From the NCBI GenBank assembly GCA_000711775.1, contig ARYC01002484.1:1-64000 (forward strand): a stretch of 64,000 nt of DNA, read 5' to 3'. The stretch comes from Oxytricha trifallax. Lineage: Eukaryota; Ciliophora; Spirotrichea; Sporadotrichida; Oxytrichidae. The position numbers and the translations under genes were made by a program. The notes under the pieces are model-generated. The model was not told the origin of the DNA and did not search any database. It was given only the letters and a program-made list of their open reading frames with translations. This document shows, one piece after another, positions 35,305-46,430 of the stretch; the stretch's first letter is position 1, and the number at the start of each line of letters is the position of its first letter.

Positions 35305-38300
35305 TCACAACAGACTGTTTGAATTTTAATCCAACAAATCATCAATATTCTAGTCTCTCTATATGATTTTAATCATTCTTCTTGGTTACTAGGCTTTATC
35401 ATTATTCAGAAGCAACTCATTAGTATTAAAGCTACTGCCCATATTTCTCACGCTATCATTAATCCTTAGAGCCATAGAATTCCTTCTGCTCTGATTAACA
35501 GTAAAATAATCTTATTGCTACTAACTTTGAGAGTAATCGCCTTTTTAACCCTGGTGTTTAGCAGTCTGAGGGTGGTTCTAAGAATTGTAAACTTTTAGTC
35601 TCTTAGAGGGTGGCAGATTAATGTTTTTAACACTTGTTGGTACAGCAGGGAGGGTGTTGAAATTTGATGAATTAATGGATTGGGATTTGAAAGGGTTCTG
35701 GTCGTTATCGCTAAAACTGTTATCAAAATCATCATCAACTTTATTCAGAGGGTTGATTAGATCGTCATTCAGGAAATTAGCAGCAGCTGAATTTTTCAAA
35801 CTTTAGTTCGTAATTAGAGTCTCTGAGAATCTACTTTCACTTTAACGGAAGTAAGTTTGACTATCTCTTTCGCCTTTATTTATTGATTCAAATTGCTATG
35901 GCCTCTTAAAGATTAAAAATCTGAATAATAATTGCGAAACTATATTATTTTTTACCTCTTCTTTTGGCTTCCCTTATAAACCACTCTATTTTTTTCATCT
36001 TGCTATTTTTCATTAATTAACTCAAGCTCAGCGAGGTTTTCATTAGTTTTTCTTAACACTCTCTAAAGCCTCAATAAATCCTCCTATTGGTCTTTGTACA
36101 TCTTTAGTAATTCTTAATATTTCTTGTCCAGTGTTCTGTGCTCCATCTAGTGAGTAATATGCTCTACTTTTTTGTGATTGCCCTCTGAAACATATTTCTA
36201 TAAGCTTAAAGTTAAACAGTAAATTTATCGAATTTTATAAGGAAATCATTTGACATTATAAATGAACTGAATAAAAGTTAGGGATCTAATTTGTTACTAG
36301 AGATCAGACTCAACACTCTAATGGCTTATTTTTAATTGCTATATTTTGGAATGTAAATTACTGATTTCTTTGGTTTATTATGAATTTTCTGATTGTAATT
36401 AAAGTAATCTTTGCTGAAGGACAGCATACTTATTTTCAAGTTTATGGATTTGAGCAATGTTTTGAATTACAGAATTTTACTATGAAAGCTATTAATCTTG
36501 AAGTTATTTTTTGTTGATTTTGTAATCAAGTGGCACTTAATTTCCCTCCAAATCTGCTTTAAATATATCTCCCTCTTCGTCATCTGATTCTGATAAATCC
36601 AAGTCATCAGGATTTAGCTATCCACTCAATCTACTACTACTCTATCTTTATACATTAATTAAAATTGGAGGTTTGTTCCCCCCATTAATTGAAGTTTTTC
36701 TTTTGAACTAACTTAAGGCATTAAAATTATTACTGTTTATGCTATTTTGGGTATCTAAGCGGAAGATTTAATTCTAAGAGTTAAGCTTTTCAAGTTGTTC
36801 TTGTTTTTCATGGTCTCTAATAATGTCTAAGATTTTTTCACTAATCAATGGATATGTAGCTATTCTGTTTATTACGTTCTATAATTTAAAAGGGTAAGAT
36901 AATTATAAAAATCAATGGGGTTTTGCTATACTTTTCAGTTAACTTTTTATAGAGGAACTCAAGTTCTTATTTTAGCTTTGTCAAGTCATCATTAATTGTA
37001 ATTGAATTTTTAGTAAGCTAACAATTAAAGCTTTTGTTTTATGTTTCCTATTGTCCAATATTTTTATTAGTCAAATTCTGATTTACATTGTCCTATTCAT
37101 AAGAATTTTGCATTTATTGCTATTTTTAGCGATTGAGTTTCCACTCTTTTCCATACAGAACTTCAAAGATCTCGCCAAGCTTTTCATCTTGAGTATTTAA
37201 TTAAACATTGAGTTCTTAATTTCTTAATTCTGTCTACTCTATATCATCCATTAAGGTTGTTATTCGCTCATTAAACTTGAAATTTTAGTAAGTTAAAGCC
37301 TCCACTTTATTTTCAGACTCTATTAATTCTTTTTTCATAGATTATTCTGACAAGCGAGCTTCATCGTACTATTCAAAAAGTTTATTGAATTTTAGCTCCC
37401 ATTTTTTCTTGTCTTTACGGACTTAATAAAGCTATTCTTCTAGAGATTGGATTAGTGAAACTTGAGAAGTATTTGTCAAAGTTAACTTTTTCTACAAACT
37501 ATCGATTGCTCTATTAGAATTTTATGCCAAAGGAGGTTTGAGTTTTAACTACAATTCGTTTAGTTTATCATTTCCACCATCATTGAATTAAATGATTTAA
37601 TTTTAATCATTTAAATTACACTACTTATGTTGATATCTAAGTCTCTTATATGCTTTTTTAAGAACCTTAAACTCTTATATTATTGATTGATAGTTATGCT
37701 CTTTGATAATTTTTACTTTATTTTAGTAAGAAGCTCTTGCTATAGACACAATCTTTAGATTTGTAAGAGTGTCAATTTGATATTTAAGTGAGGTACTGAG
37801 TGATAAAATTAAGTTCATAGCTTAATTGCCACCAAAACAATTTCTTAATAAATCAGTCAAAATAGACTCTCTCTTTGAGCTGAAATAACCATCCAGTGAT
37901 TTACTCATTATGAAATAAGAAAGTTAATCATAAGTAAAATTGTTCAACTGAATTCCTTCAAGAATCCTCAAGTAAGATATCTTTTAAGTATGTAAGCCAT
38001 TCGTATGATTTTACGCTGAGGGAATTTGAATAACGCATATTTAAGCAATTAAAACTGTTTAATCTTTTTTGTTTTACCTTTAACCAAGAGCTTTTACATA
38101 AAAATCCTCTATTTCGTTCATATTCCCTACATATCTCTCGCTTAGGTTATTCATTATTCCACTCTTTAAATTAACCTCTAAATTAGGTGAGTTTGGGACA
38201 TCCAATAAATCATAATTTTTTTGCTTTATTTAGTCCACTTCAAAGATTCCAAGTTTCAAAGCAAAATCTGAAGAATCAGAGTTCAGTTTTATTTCTGATA

Positions 38301-38530
38301 ATAAGTTATCCAAAAGCATGAAATTTAAGGTGTCTCTATTTAACTGAGTTGGTTCAGGCTGACCAAATAAAAATGAGGTCTTGCCACTAAATTAAGGTCC
38401 GCAAAAGCAAAGCGTTTAGTTTATACCCTGTATCTATCCTAAAACCTTGTAAGAACTTTAATTAATAAGAAAATACCCTTTCAAACAGAATTTCTAAACT
38501 GGTAAATCTCAAAAGTAGTATAATTGGCTA
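35305..38530 (-). CDS. Divergent kinesin-like protein, N-terminal motor part missing
   Basis: Reading down from about 38530: TTFEIYQFRNS, then (across a TTCT-pointer IES) YKVLGQIQGINQTLCFCGPQ and the P-loop GPQFSGKTSFLFG. Downstream motor features are KSLDGYFSSKRESILTDLLR and NCFGGNQAMNLILSLS, matching the switch II/alpha-4-to-alpha-6 part of kinesins (usual DSKLTRLLQ..LGGN). A coiled-coil rod follows (for example LNELQLKLKPPLAQNSNRA, SLEEQLYQVRKDKKKWELKF) and an Asn/Ser-rich tail ending DQNIDDLLD before TGA 35305-35307. GT-AG introns occur, as near 36900. The first strands of the motor are not present between here and the divergent gene starting at 38556, so the first MDS must lie elsewhere or is lost. 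Confidence 0.75.
38452..38490. other. IES, pointer AGAA (TTCT on the coding strand; kinesin gene)
   Basis: 31 bases between AGAA at 38452-38455 and 38487-38490. Excision joins EIYQFRNS to YKVLGQIQG on the minus strand and removes an in-frame TGA. Confidence 0.75.
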
Positions 38531-38555
38531 GAATAGAAATATTATTAATTATAAA

Positions 38556-40844
38556 ATGAAAAGTCAATAATAGCAGTAGTAAGAGTAGCAGCATTCTTCC
38601 ATAGACTCCCCAGCTCACCGCCATTTAAAATAGCTCTAAGCTTAGCACGATGATAATTATTTCTCCCAGTAGCAGGCCTAAAACATCATGAATTAAATTT
38701 AGATGCACTAGCACAGCAATCAAATCAACTATGAGTCCTAATTCTAATAACCTCAAGAGTAATAAAACTCATAATAATAAATGGCTGCCTAATATTAATA
38801 AATGTTAGAACTGGAACAACTTTCGAATGCTCAAGCAGTCCATTAACATTAGTAATAATAGATAATTTCTAATCAAAAGAAATAAGACTCATTTAATCCT
38901 CAAGTTAAATTGGAAAATGTCTAACATCAATAGTAGCAATACTACGATGATATTGGCATGTTAGGAAAGACTAGTATTTAAAACAATATAGAATTTCTGG
39001 CATAATAATTGCAAAAGTAGTAGCAATAGAAGAATTAAAACAAAGAAGCAAACTAAAGTATCGTTTAATTAAAAAACCACTCAAAATAATTTTACCATAT
39101 CACTAATTTAATAATTATTATCCAGCAAGCTTTATATCCTATGATAAACAAGGTTTCACAACCAATACCATTAATTTTACCCTCACATAAAAGCTTGAAA
39201 TTACTAAGCTTAAATTATGAGTTGTAAGAATTAAAATTTATTGAGAAGATTTTATTTGAACATACAACTTGTATGTCTTTCAAGAAAATTTTCCTCACAA
39301 CTCCCACAACACTCTTTACAATGGTATAAGAGATCTATTTGCTTATTCGAGCGACAATTATTTAAAAACCACACTTTCTTATCATTTAAAAAGCAAACTA
39401 AAATTTGCAAATGCTTTAAAATTTAGACCCCCTATATTTACTTAACAATCAAGCGATTTTCGAGAAAATTTTGGCAGATCAATAATAATCTCAAAGCATC
39501 AAAGATGAGTAAGACCTAATGAAGATTATTGCTTAGTAGCAATAAAATGGAGGAGTTCCGATTAAGTTTATTATTTATAGTTGAATTAAGTTTGATAATT
39601 ACATGGAATATATGAGGCAATAGTAAAAGGTTGATCCATTTTATGGCGTATACAAGTTTACAAATCCCTATGCCCCTCCTGAAGCAGACGGTGAGAACAG
39701 ATTGACTTATGAAAACCTCTAAAAACTCACAGCTCAAAATGACTTAACAGTAATTCATTTATTTAATTTTAAAATGATTATGAACAAGGCTAAAATCTGA
39801 TGTAACATTAATTAAAGCAGTCGCATTAGCTAAATCCGCTAAATATGATGGGGCCTCCTAATTCAAAGCAAATTAGGATATCTGGCAAAGGCCTTCTACT
39901 TACTATGTAAAATGAAATGAAAGCAAACTAGCCACCAACTAATTACTTAGATAATCCAGAAAACTTTGTAAGTATAAATTAAATACCTTAACCTTTATTT
40001 AGAAAAAATACTATGAAAAGATTGTTAAATGTGTAGCTGAAAACAGGCCTGATGAATTAGTGAAATATATCAAGTTGTTCAAAGAGTGTAAAAAGCTTGA
40101 ATCCTTAAGAGAACCTTACTAAAAGGACACTGATTATTTTTATTAATAAAAGAATTATTGCACTTCGAAGATTGCAATTTTATTTTAGACATAATATGAT
40201 ATCCCAATTAATTGATTGGACATTATTGCATTTCACAGCGAAGAATAATCACCCAGAAACTGCAAAACTTTTGATTGAAGCAGGGCTTAATGTAAACTCA
40301 AAAGATGCTGTAAGTCCAAATATTACAACTATTAAACTGTGGCTAATATTTATCATTTATAGTTTCATAGAACCCCTCTAATCGAGGCAAGTGTCCATGG
40401 ATCTGTTGAAGTAGCAAGACTACTTATTTAAAGTGGTGCTAATGTTAATCTTTTCAATAAATACTAAAACACTGCTTTGCATGTTGCTGCACAGAACAAC
40501 TAAATAGAAATATGCAATCTCTTGATTCAATACAAAGCTGATGTCATGAAAAAAAATTATGTAAGTTTTTTGTCCTATCTTAAGGATATCCTATATTTTA
40601 TTGATTTCAAATCTCTAACCTAATTCAAAAACCATAACCATTTTTGTAGGAATCTCAAACATGCCTCGACATTGCCATAGCAAGAGGATTCCCAGAACTC
40701 ACTGATATTTTGGACTATCACTATAGAAAAGAGGTTATGTGGAAAAACAGAAATTGCCTGCTTAAAATCTACCTGGCTAAAGAAAAGACCTCCTTTAAGA
40801 ATCTAAGTTTGGGCGTATTCAGGGAAATAATCAAATATGCTTGA
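38556..40844 (+). CDS. Ankyrin repeat protein with polyglutamine-rich N-terminus
   Basis: Start MKSQQQQQQEQQHSSIDSPA. The first 180 residues are very Gln-rich. Two IESs (39046-39402 and 39561-39593) and two GT-AG introns lead to KFTNPYAPPEADGENRLTYE. After a third IES (40131-40217) come ankyrin repeats: TDWTLLHFTAKNNHPETAKL, RTPLIEASVHGSVEVARLL, NTALHVAAQNNQIEICNLLI, QTCLDIAIARGFPELTDIL. The C-terminus SFKNLSLGVFREIIKYA ends at TGA 40842-40844. Introns at 40310-40362 (GTAAGT donor) and about 40561-40650 split repeats cleanly. Probably a cytoplasmic adaptor; partner unknown. Confidence 0.8.
39046..39402. other. IES with a 12-bp pointer (ankyrin gene)
   Basis: 333 bases between two exact copies of AAGCAAACTAAA (39046-39057, 39391-39402). 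Excision (345 bases, a multiple of three) joins KNQNKEANQ to NLQMLQNLDPLYLL. The segment happens to lack TGA in this frame, so an ORF search alone would call it coding; its hydrophobic, AT-rich translation differs sharply from the Gln-rich flanks. Confidence 0.75.
39561..39593. other. Very short IES, pointer ATTAAGTTT (ankyrin gene)
   Basis: Only 15 bases lie between two exact copies of ATTAAGTTT. Excision removes 24 bases including an in-frame TGA and joins NGGVPIKF to DNYMEYMRQQQK. Confidence 0.85.
40131..40217. other. IES, pointer TGATT (ankyrin gene)
   Basis: 77 bases between TGATT at 40131-40135 and 40213-40217. Excision joins PYQKDT to DWTLLHFTAKNNHPE, completing the first ankyrin repeat. 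Confidence 0.8.
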
Positions 40845-41156
40845 CATGAAATATAAACTAAAATTTTGAGAGTGAAAAGATAAATAATTATACATTTTGG
40901 TAACTCATAATATAAGCTGACTGTGATTATAATAAAAACTAAACTATATATGGATATTTTAAACATTCTTAATCATTCAAATAATATCTAAAAATTTATC
41001 AAGCTGTATAAGTTATTTGATAGTGAGTATTCTTTATATGTAGTAAAATTAAATAAGTAATAGGTAATTTCATAATATTTGAATGCTTTGTCTGTGTATA
41101 TAAACTAGGAAACATTAATATATAGACTGCGATTATTTATTGATAATTCATTTGAT

Positions 41157-42222
41157 TCACAAGTCTTTTAAATTTCTCTATGGAGCGAAATCTTGATCTA
41201 AACCAAGCTCTTTTTCATATAATACCTCAACTAATTTGTTGAATGTTTAAAAAATGCAAAAGACATCCAAAATATAGATTATTGATATATTCATAAATAA
41301 TTTAATGTAGACTTTGCTTTTTCTAGATCCTCGTTAACAACTCTATATTATATCATCTGCTTCAGGAACAAGCATTCAGTAATCTCTTTTTCTGCATTTT
41401 TTAGTCTAATATTTAAGCTAGCTTCAGATTCAGTAAGTCTCTTCATTAATCTCTCCCTTAATGCCTCAATTGATGGTGGGCAAATGAAGATGAAATTAGT
41501 TTCAGGAAAAGCTTTGTAAACTTTCTTAGCTCCTTGAATATCTATATCTAGTAGGGGAATGATTCCTCTTCTCTAAAAGTCCCTGATTTGAGCTTTCTCA
41601 GTACCATAGTAATTAGTGTGGACTTTACAGTATTCAATAAAGTCGTCTGCTTCAATCTTTCTTTGGAACTCATCTACTGTCACGAAAAAGTAATGCTTTC
41701 CATGTTCTTCACCTGCTCTAGGTGCTCTTGTTGTAAATGAAACACTAAACCCGAATTTTTCTTTATAATTTGCTACCAGTTCACTGATCAAAGTACCCTA
41801 AATATATGAATTATGAATATCAACTGTTTAATAAGCATGGAGAAATTAATGAATGCTGAGGGAATTTTTTTATATAAATTAATTACCTTTCCAGCTCCAG
41901 ATGGTCCGACAACGACTAAAGGTTTATATAGTTTATTAATTTCTTCATCACTCAAATGTTAGGCAAAATTTTCAATATTTTCTTAACTTTGAGAGAGTTA
42001 TAATGATTCAGTGGGATGAGAACTCTGCATGAATTTCATATAGCCAGAATTGCTTCTCATAAACTGATTTTAGACTTAGATTAGCTCTTTAAACTTAGAC
42101 TTGCTTAGAAGATGAGCATTTGTGAATGGAAAAGTGAAAGCACTAAAAAGTGGGACATTTAATTCATTGAATGTTTTCTCTTTCACATCAAGAGGAGCTG
42201 CGTGCTTTTGTTAACCTTCCAT
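41157..42222 (-). CDS. Guanylate kinase (GMP kinase)
   Basis: Phosphorylates GMP to GDP with ATP. Start MEGQQKHAAPLDVKEKTFNE at 42222 gives an N-terminal extension of about 90 residues. Then KPLVVVGPSGAGK (P-loop), an 89-base GT-AG intron (41798-41886), GTLISELVANYKEKF, SFTTRAPRAGEEHGKHYFF (GMP-binding), FIEYCKVHTNYYGT, and IPLLDIDIQGAKKVY (family DxDxQG signature). An IES with pointer AATGT (41242-41308) precedes the end FNKLVEVLYEKELGLDQDF. Stop TGA 41157-41159. All key residues are present, so it looks functional. The extension could be a targeting or regulatory part. Confidence 0.92.
41242..41308. other. IES, pointer AATGT (guanylate kinase gene)
   Basis: 57 bases between AATGT at 41242-41246 and 41304-41308. 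Excision joins NEDLEKAKST to FNKLVEVLYEKE on the minus strand; without it the frame stops at TGA. Confidence 0.82.
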
Positions 42223-42428
42223 TAATTGAATTAAAATTAAGGGGGAAAAAAGTATTTTAATTAATTTGAAAGCAGGAGATTAGAAAATCCATATCCTTAA
42301 AATTGTGAATGTAAATAATAACAACAGCATATTTATATTATGATTTAATCTATTTTTGGTCAGCATTTCCTAAATATCAAACTTAGATTAATAAGACATA
42401 CTTGTGACAATAGGTTTAATAAAATTTT

Positions 42429-43745
42429 TCATCGTGTTAGTATATTCACTATCCGTTGTTATTTAGTAATCCAGAAAGTTATCGAACTAAAATTGATATT
42501 GCTACTTGGGTACTCCATTCTAAAAGCTTTAAGTTTAAAATATTTGATAGATTATATTACTTTATGAGTTCCTTGAAAGTACAATGTCTTATCATGTCGG
42601 CTTACTCTTATGCAATCACCTTGGCTATAAATTTACACATTATTATAAAATAATAAATAATCTTACTCTTGGTCATAGTCTTGAGCTGGATATCTAGGTC
42701 TGACAGTACAGAAAATTTTAAAATACAAATTTTCTTTCAATTTTTCATTGCTTATTTGTTGAAAATTTTCAAGATAACTTAGGAAATCTTATTCCTATAA
42801 CTCTTTTTTCCCTAATCTCTCCTACTCAAGGATGGCTTCTCTTTAATCCTTCATTAAATCTTCATTTTCATCTTCATCTGTACTAGAAATCAAACTTAGT
42901 GTTTCATCCATCTTAAGCTCCTAAATTTAACTTCCAAACTTATTCAGCTTCTTCATAGAACCTCTCTCATTTCTTTTAGTGTTTGAATTTTATTACTTGC
43001 TTAAACTCAAAACAGACTCTCTTAATCTACCAGTCCCTAAAGTATCTTTTTAATGGAGAGTTTCTTGGTTGGCATGAATCAGTCTACGGGTAGAAAGCAT
43101 TATAGAACCAGGAGACTTTTGACGGTGTGAAAGCCGACTGCTAAGAAGATTAAAATTTAACACACTGGATGTTATCTGTGAATGTTCAATCGATCTCTCT
43201 GCTATTGTCTGTAAGTTCTTTAATTGCGGCTCTGTATTTTAATCTTTCTCAATCTAACTAGTATTGAAAACTACACCCTCAGCTAAATTATTGTACTGAT
43301 AATTTTATGAAGCTTATGAAGAACTTCTACCAGTTTACACTTAATTTTCAATTTTCCCTTGATTTTAATAGTTTGAATATGATTTGCTTTAGTCTTTCTA
43401 AATAAGAGAGGTATTCTAGTCGCTATAGTTTCGCTAATAACCTTGATTTTTATCATTATCTACGCTTAATTTAAGTTTGAAGGGAATAGGAACAATTTTC
43501 TTATTGCTTCGTTTTTTCTTTTTCTTCCCAAGTTTTCGTTTAGACCCAGAATTGCTCATAGAGAATGAAATTGATGGACTCGACTTGTCCACTAATTGAA
43601 TGTTTATGTCAGATGACTCTAATTTGTTTATTTTTTAGTAGGAGAAGTCCTTCGAAAAATCTAAGGAGAGATTGTTATGGTTTTATGGAATATGATTTGA
43701 TTTGTTAAATGAAGAGAGGATCGATGTATCGTTGTTTAAATTCAT
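42429..43745 (-). CDS. Unknown Ser/Asn/Lys-rich protein
   Basis: One open frame of about 439 codons from MNLNNDTSILSSFNKSNHIP at 43745 to TGA 42429-42431. A strongly basic patch, SKRKLGKKKKKRSNKK, near residue 75 suggests nuclear localisation. An acidic stretch near residue 300 (STDEDENEDLMKDQREAILE) is followed by a coiled-coil-like part and FCTVRPRYPAQDYDQE. The last 70 residues are less charged and could contain an unrecognised intron (a GTAAGA lies at the Asp-Gln-Glu). No family recognised. It lies 207 bases upstream of the guanylate kinase on the same strand. Confidence 0.6.
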
Positions 43746-43934
43746 TTTTTGTTTATGAAAAAGTAATAAATTTTTATTAAATCAAATTTTACTCAAAATT
43801 AAGTAGCTATAAATGTTAGATTTAAACATAAAAAGACAAATTTTATATTGAAATTCATTGTGAATTCTAATAAATATTTAGCATTCTAATATTTAATAAT
43901 TTATTTAATAAAAATGAATAACTTCGCTTAATAA

Positions 43935-44747
43935 ATGACTTTGACTCTTAGCAGTACATAAAATTAAGAGTCCTTGAAGCACAACCCGCAAACCCCTCTA
44001 TAAAAACTTTAAACAATTTAAAATCCCACCCATTTTAGAAATAACTCTCAAAGAATACAAAAGCAGCATAATAAGCAAAGATTTTAAAGTGACAGCTTAC
44101 CAAGTGATTACTAGAGTGTAAATAATCTTGAATAAGAGAATGAAAAGGAGTTACAAATGATGATTGATTAATAACTTGCTATGAGAACTCAAAAACTATT
44201 ATAGTATAAGGACTTGCACAACATGATTATATTATTATTATTTTATATAAATTTATCGGCACATGACTAATGCTAGCTATACTTAAAGCTAAATAATGAT
44301 GCAAAATTAAAATTAAAATACCTAAAAATCTAAAAATCCGTTCAAAAATAGCATAAGCACAGACTATTAAGATTCGCAGTTTGATATAAAAAACAATCAT
44401 GAATCTCGAGGCAACCTATAAAATGTGAAGTTAAAGTCAATAGATGTTGTTAAAAATAATTGTTTATTTTTAGTTTAGTTTAATTGCTTTAATTAAGAAT
44501 AAATTAAGATGCCAATTCTTAGTATAATGTTGACAATTTAATGAACAGTAGCATGATCGTTGACTTGAGTAAGTAACCAGAACTGCAGCATTAGTTTGAT
44601 TTAACTAAATACATAAATAGTGATAGAATCTTCCCTTCAAACATCACAATCTAAAATATATATAAAATAAAGCATTCACATCTAAAATGTAAAATTATCT
44701 TTGTAAAAAAAATAGAAATCAAACTCATCGATTTTAAAAATTAATGA
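43935..44747 (+). CDS. Small Gln/Asn-rich unknown protein
   Basis: Starts MTLTLSSTQNQESLKHNPQT. The first exon ends around QLAMRTQKLLQYKDLHNM, a coiled-coil-like stretch. Later pieces read STDYQDSQFDIKNNHESRGN and NQDANSQYNVDNLMNSSMIV, so at least two interruptions (near 44220-44280 and 44440-44490) must be removed. Stop TGA 44745-44747. No domain recognised. It converges with the PHD-finger gene, whose stop is 40 bases away. Confidence 0.55.
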
Positions 44748-44786
44748 TTGAATTAAATCAAAATCAGAATCATTAAAACAACTAAT

Positions 44787-45962
44787 TCATTAATTTGCAA
44801 CATTTAACTCCAGAAGTCTGTTCCTTTTGCTTACTATATGATTTTACATATTTTATAGAATATAGTCGTCATTATTTTGCATCATTATGCAGTCATAGTG
44901 AACCCAGCACTGCTGTTATTACTATTGAGCACCTTCTTCCACTTCTCCATCTTCATTTTCTAATTATCCTGACTACATAACTTGCTTCATTAGGCCATTA
45001 ATTCCTTTACACTTATAGCAAAACATATTCGCGAGGTCTTTTAGGGGTGTCCCAATTGCACTCTCCACGGCTACTTCACATCTATCACAAATCCAAGGTT
45101 CTTAAATAGTTATGCCTGGGATGTTTTGGGCATTGCTTCCATTATTTTACTATAAATTAGCAAGTGCTTTTCCAGCGTATTAATGTTTTAGAAAAGTGCT
45201 GGAGCCATAACATTCATAATGCACTTGTATCAAGCATAAATCACAACACAGTAAAGTCTTGGCTGTGTTAAGTTCTTTACAAGCGAGGCACTTCTTAGAG
45301 TTCAAAGGATTCTAAAGCATGTTTTATTGAGAGATTTGTTTCAAAGAGAGTGGCCTCGCCGAGAAATATAATCCTCTATAAATTGAAATTTAAGGATCTT
45401 ACTGTTATTACTATTGCTGAATTGGTTGGTTGTAGTTCATATGACTACCCAAGTGTAAATTGCTGTTTAGGGATGCACCCATTAATTGAGATATACTCGA
45501 AGAAGTGTTAGCGTTTACACCAAGATTAAGCAATGGCTACTGCTATTATTACTGTTAAAGTTGCTATAGCTATAGTGCTGCTGCGGTTTGGTTCATAATT
45601 TATTGCTAAAGTTAAGCAGCATCTATAGCCGCTGCGATTTGCTACTACTACTAATCTTGTTACTATTGTTGTTACATTTTTTGTTCATTACCAATCTATT
45701 ACTATGCCTAATTTTGTTGTTGATGTTATTATTGATTTTACTGTATTATCTAATTACTTTTCTACTGTAAAGTATTAGTACTTTGAAATCCATTAGTTCC
45801 AACACATGCCATTTATTGAAGTGGTAGATTTTGACAATTTTAAGAGAGAATCATGTTATTGGGATCTTGCATGATATTTTACTATTGAAGTAGCATATTT
45901 TACTATAAAATCCCATTATAGAGGTAATTCTCGTATGCGTTTTGAGAGTATTGTTAAAACAT
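44787..45962 (-). CDS. PHD/extended-PHD finger protein with polyQ N-terminus
   Basis: An open frame from ATG 45960-45962 (MFQQYSQNAYENYLYNGILQ) runs through a polyglutamine region (45.45-45.8 kb). A PHD finger follows: KKCLACKELNTAKTLLCCDL, CLIQVHYECYGSS, PWICDRCEV. Then the extended PHD knuckle: NMFCYKCKGINGLMKQ, a low-complexity insert, and CWVHYDCIMMQ, ending SKRNRLLELNVANQ at TGA 44787-44789. The PHD plus ePHD cassette is the histone-reader module of the BRPF/JADE/AF10 group, so a chromatin role is likely by family. Most Gln codons are TAA/TAG. No bromodomain or PWWP is seen. Confidence 0.82.
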
Positions 45963-46430
45963 TGATTACTGATTTAATGTCAAATTAATATTTAAAAGTT
46001 TAAAATACCAAGATTTTATTTGATTTAAATTTTGTCCAAAATGTATCAAAACAAATTTTATTTTTTCTAAACTTATATATTTGAATATTCATGAATTAAA
46101 TATAACGCTAAAAACTATATATTGTTGAATGAAGTAGAAACAGATTAAATAAGATTAAGATTTCACCTAAAATAATAGTAGAAACCTTTCTATAAATGCA
46201 ACAAATAAAACAAAATTCTAAACTTTGCAAACCTAGAAATTAAGTTCGTAGAAACCATAAGATAAGTTATGGTTTTAAGGAGAAACTATACAAAATAATG
46301 CATTTTTTGTTAATTATATATATATCTATAAATATACCAAGAGTGAAAGTCAAAGATAATTTAGACCACAATATAAATATCAAATCGTTTTTAAAAAATT
46401 ATGAATTATTCTTAATTTATTTAGTATTAA
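45963..46430. other. AT-rich divergent intergenic region
   Basis: Lies between the PHD gene (minus) and the gene starting at 46431 (plus), so it presumably holds both promoters. No motif is recognised. Confidence 0.5.

Noticed and set aside
39241-39426. A 61-codon plus-strand ORF
   Set aside because: It lies in another frame across the 345-base IES and the next MDS; the real frame is Gln-rich.
45588-45770. A Leu-rich plus-strand ORF
   Set aside because: It is the antisense shadow of the polyglutamine stretch of the PHD-finger gene.
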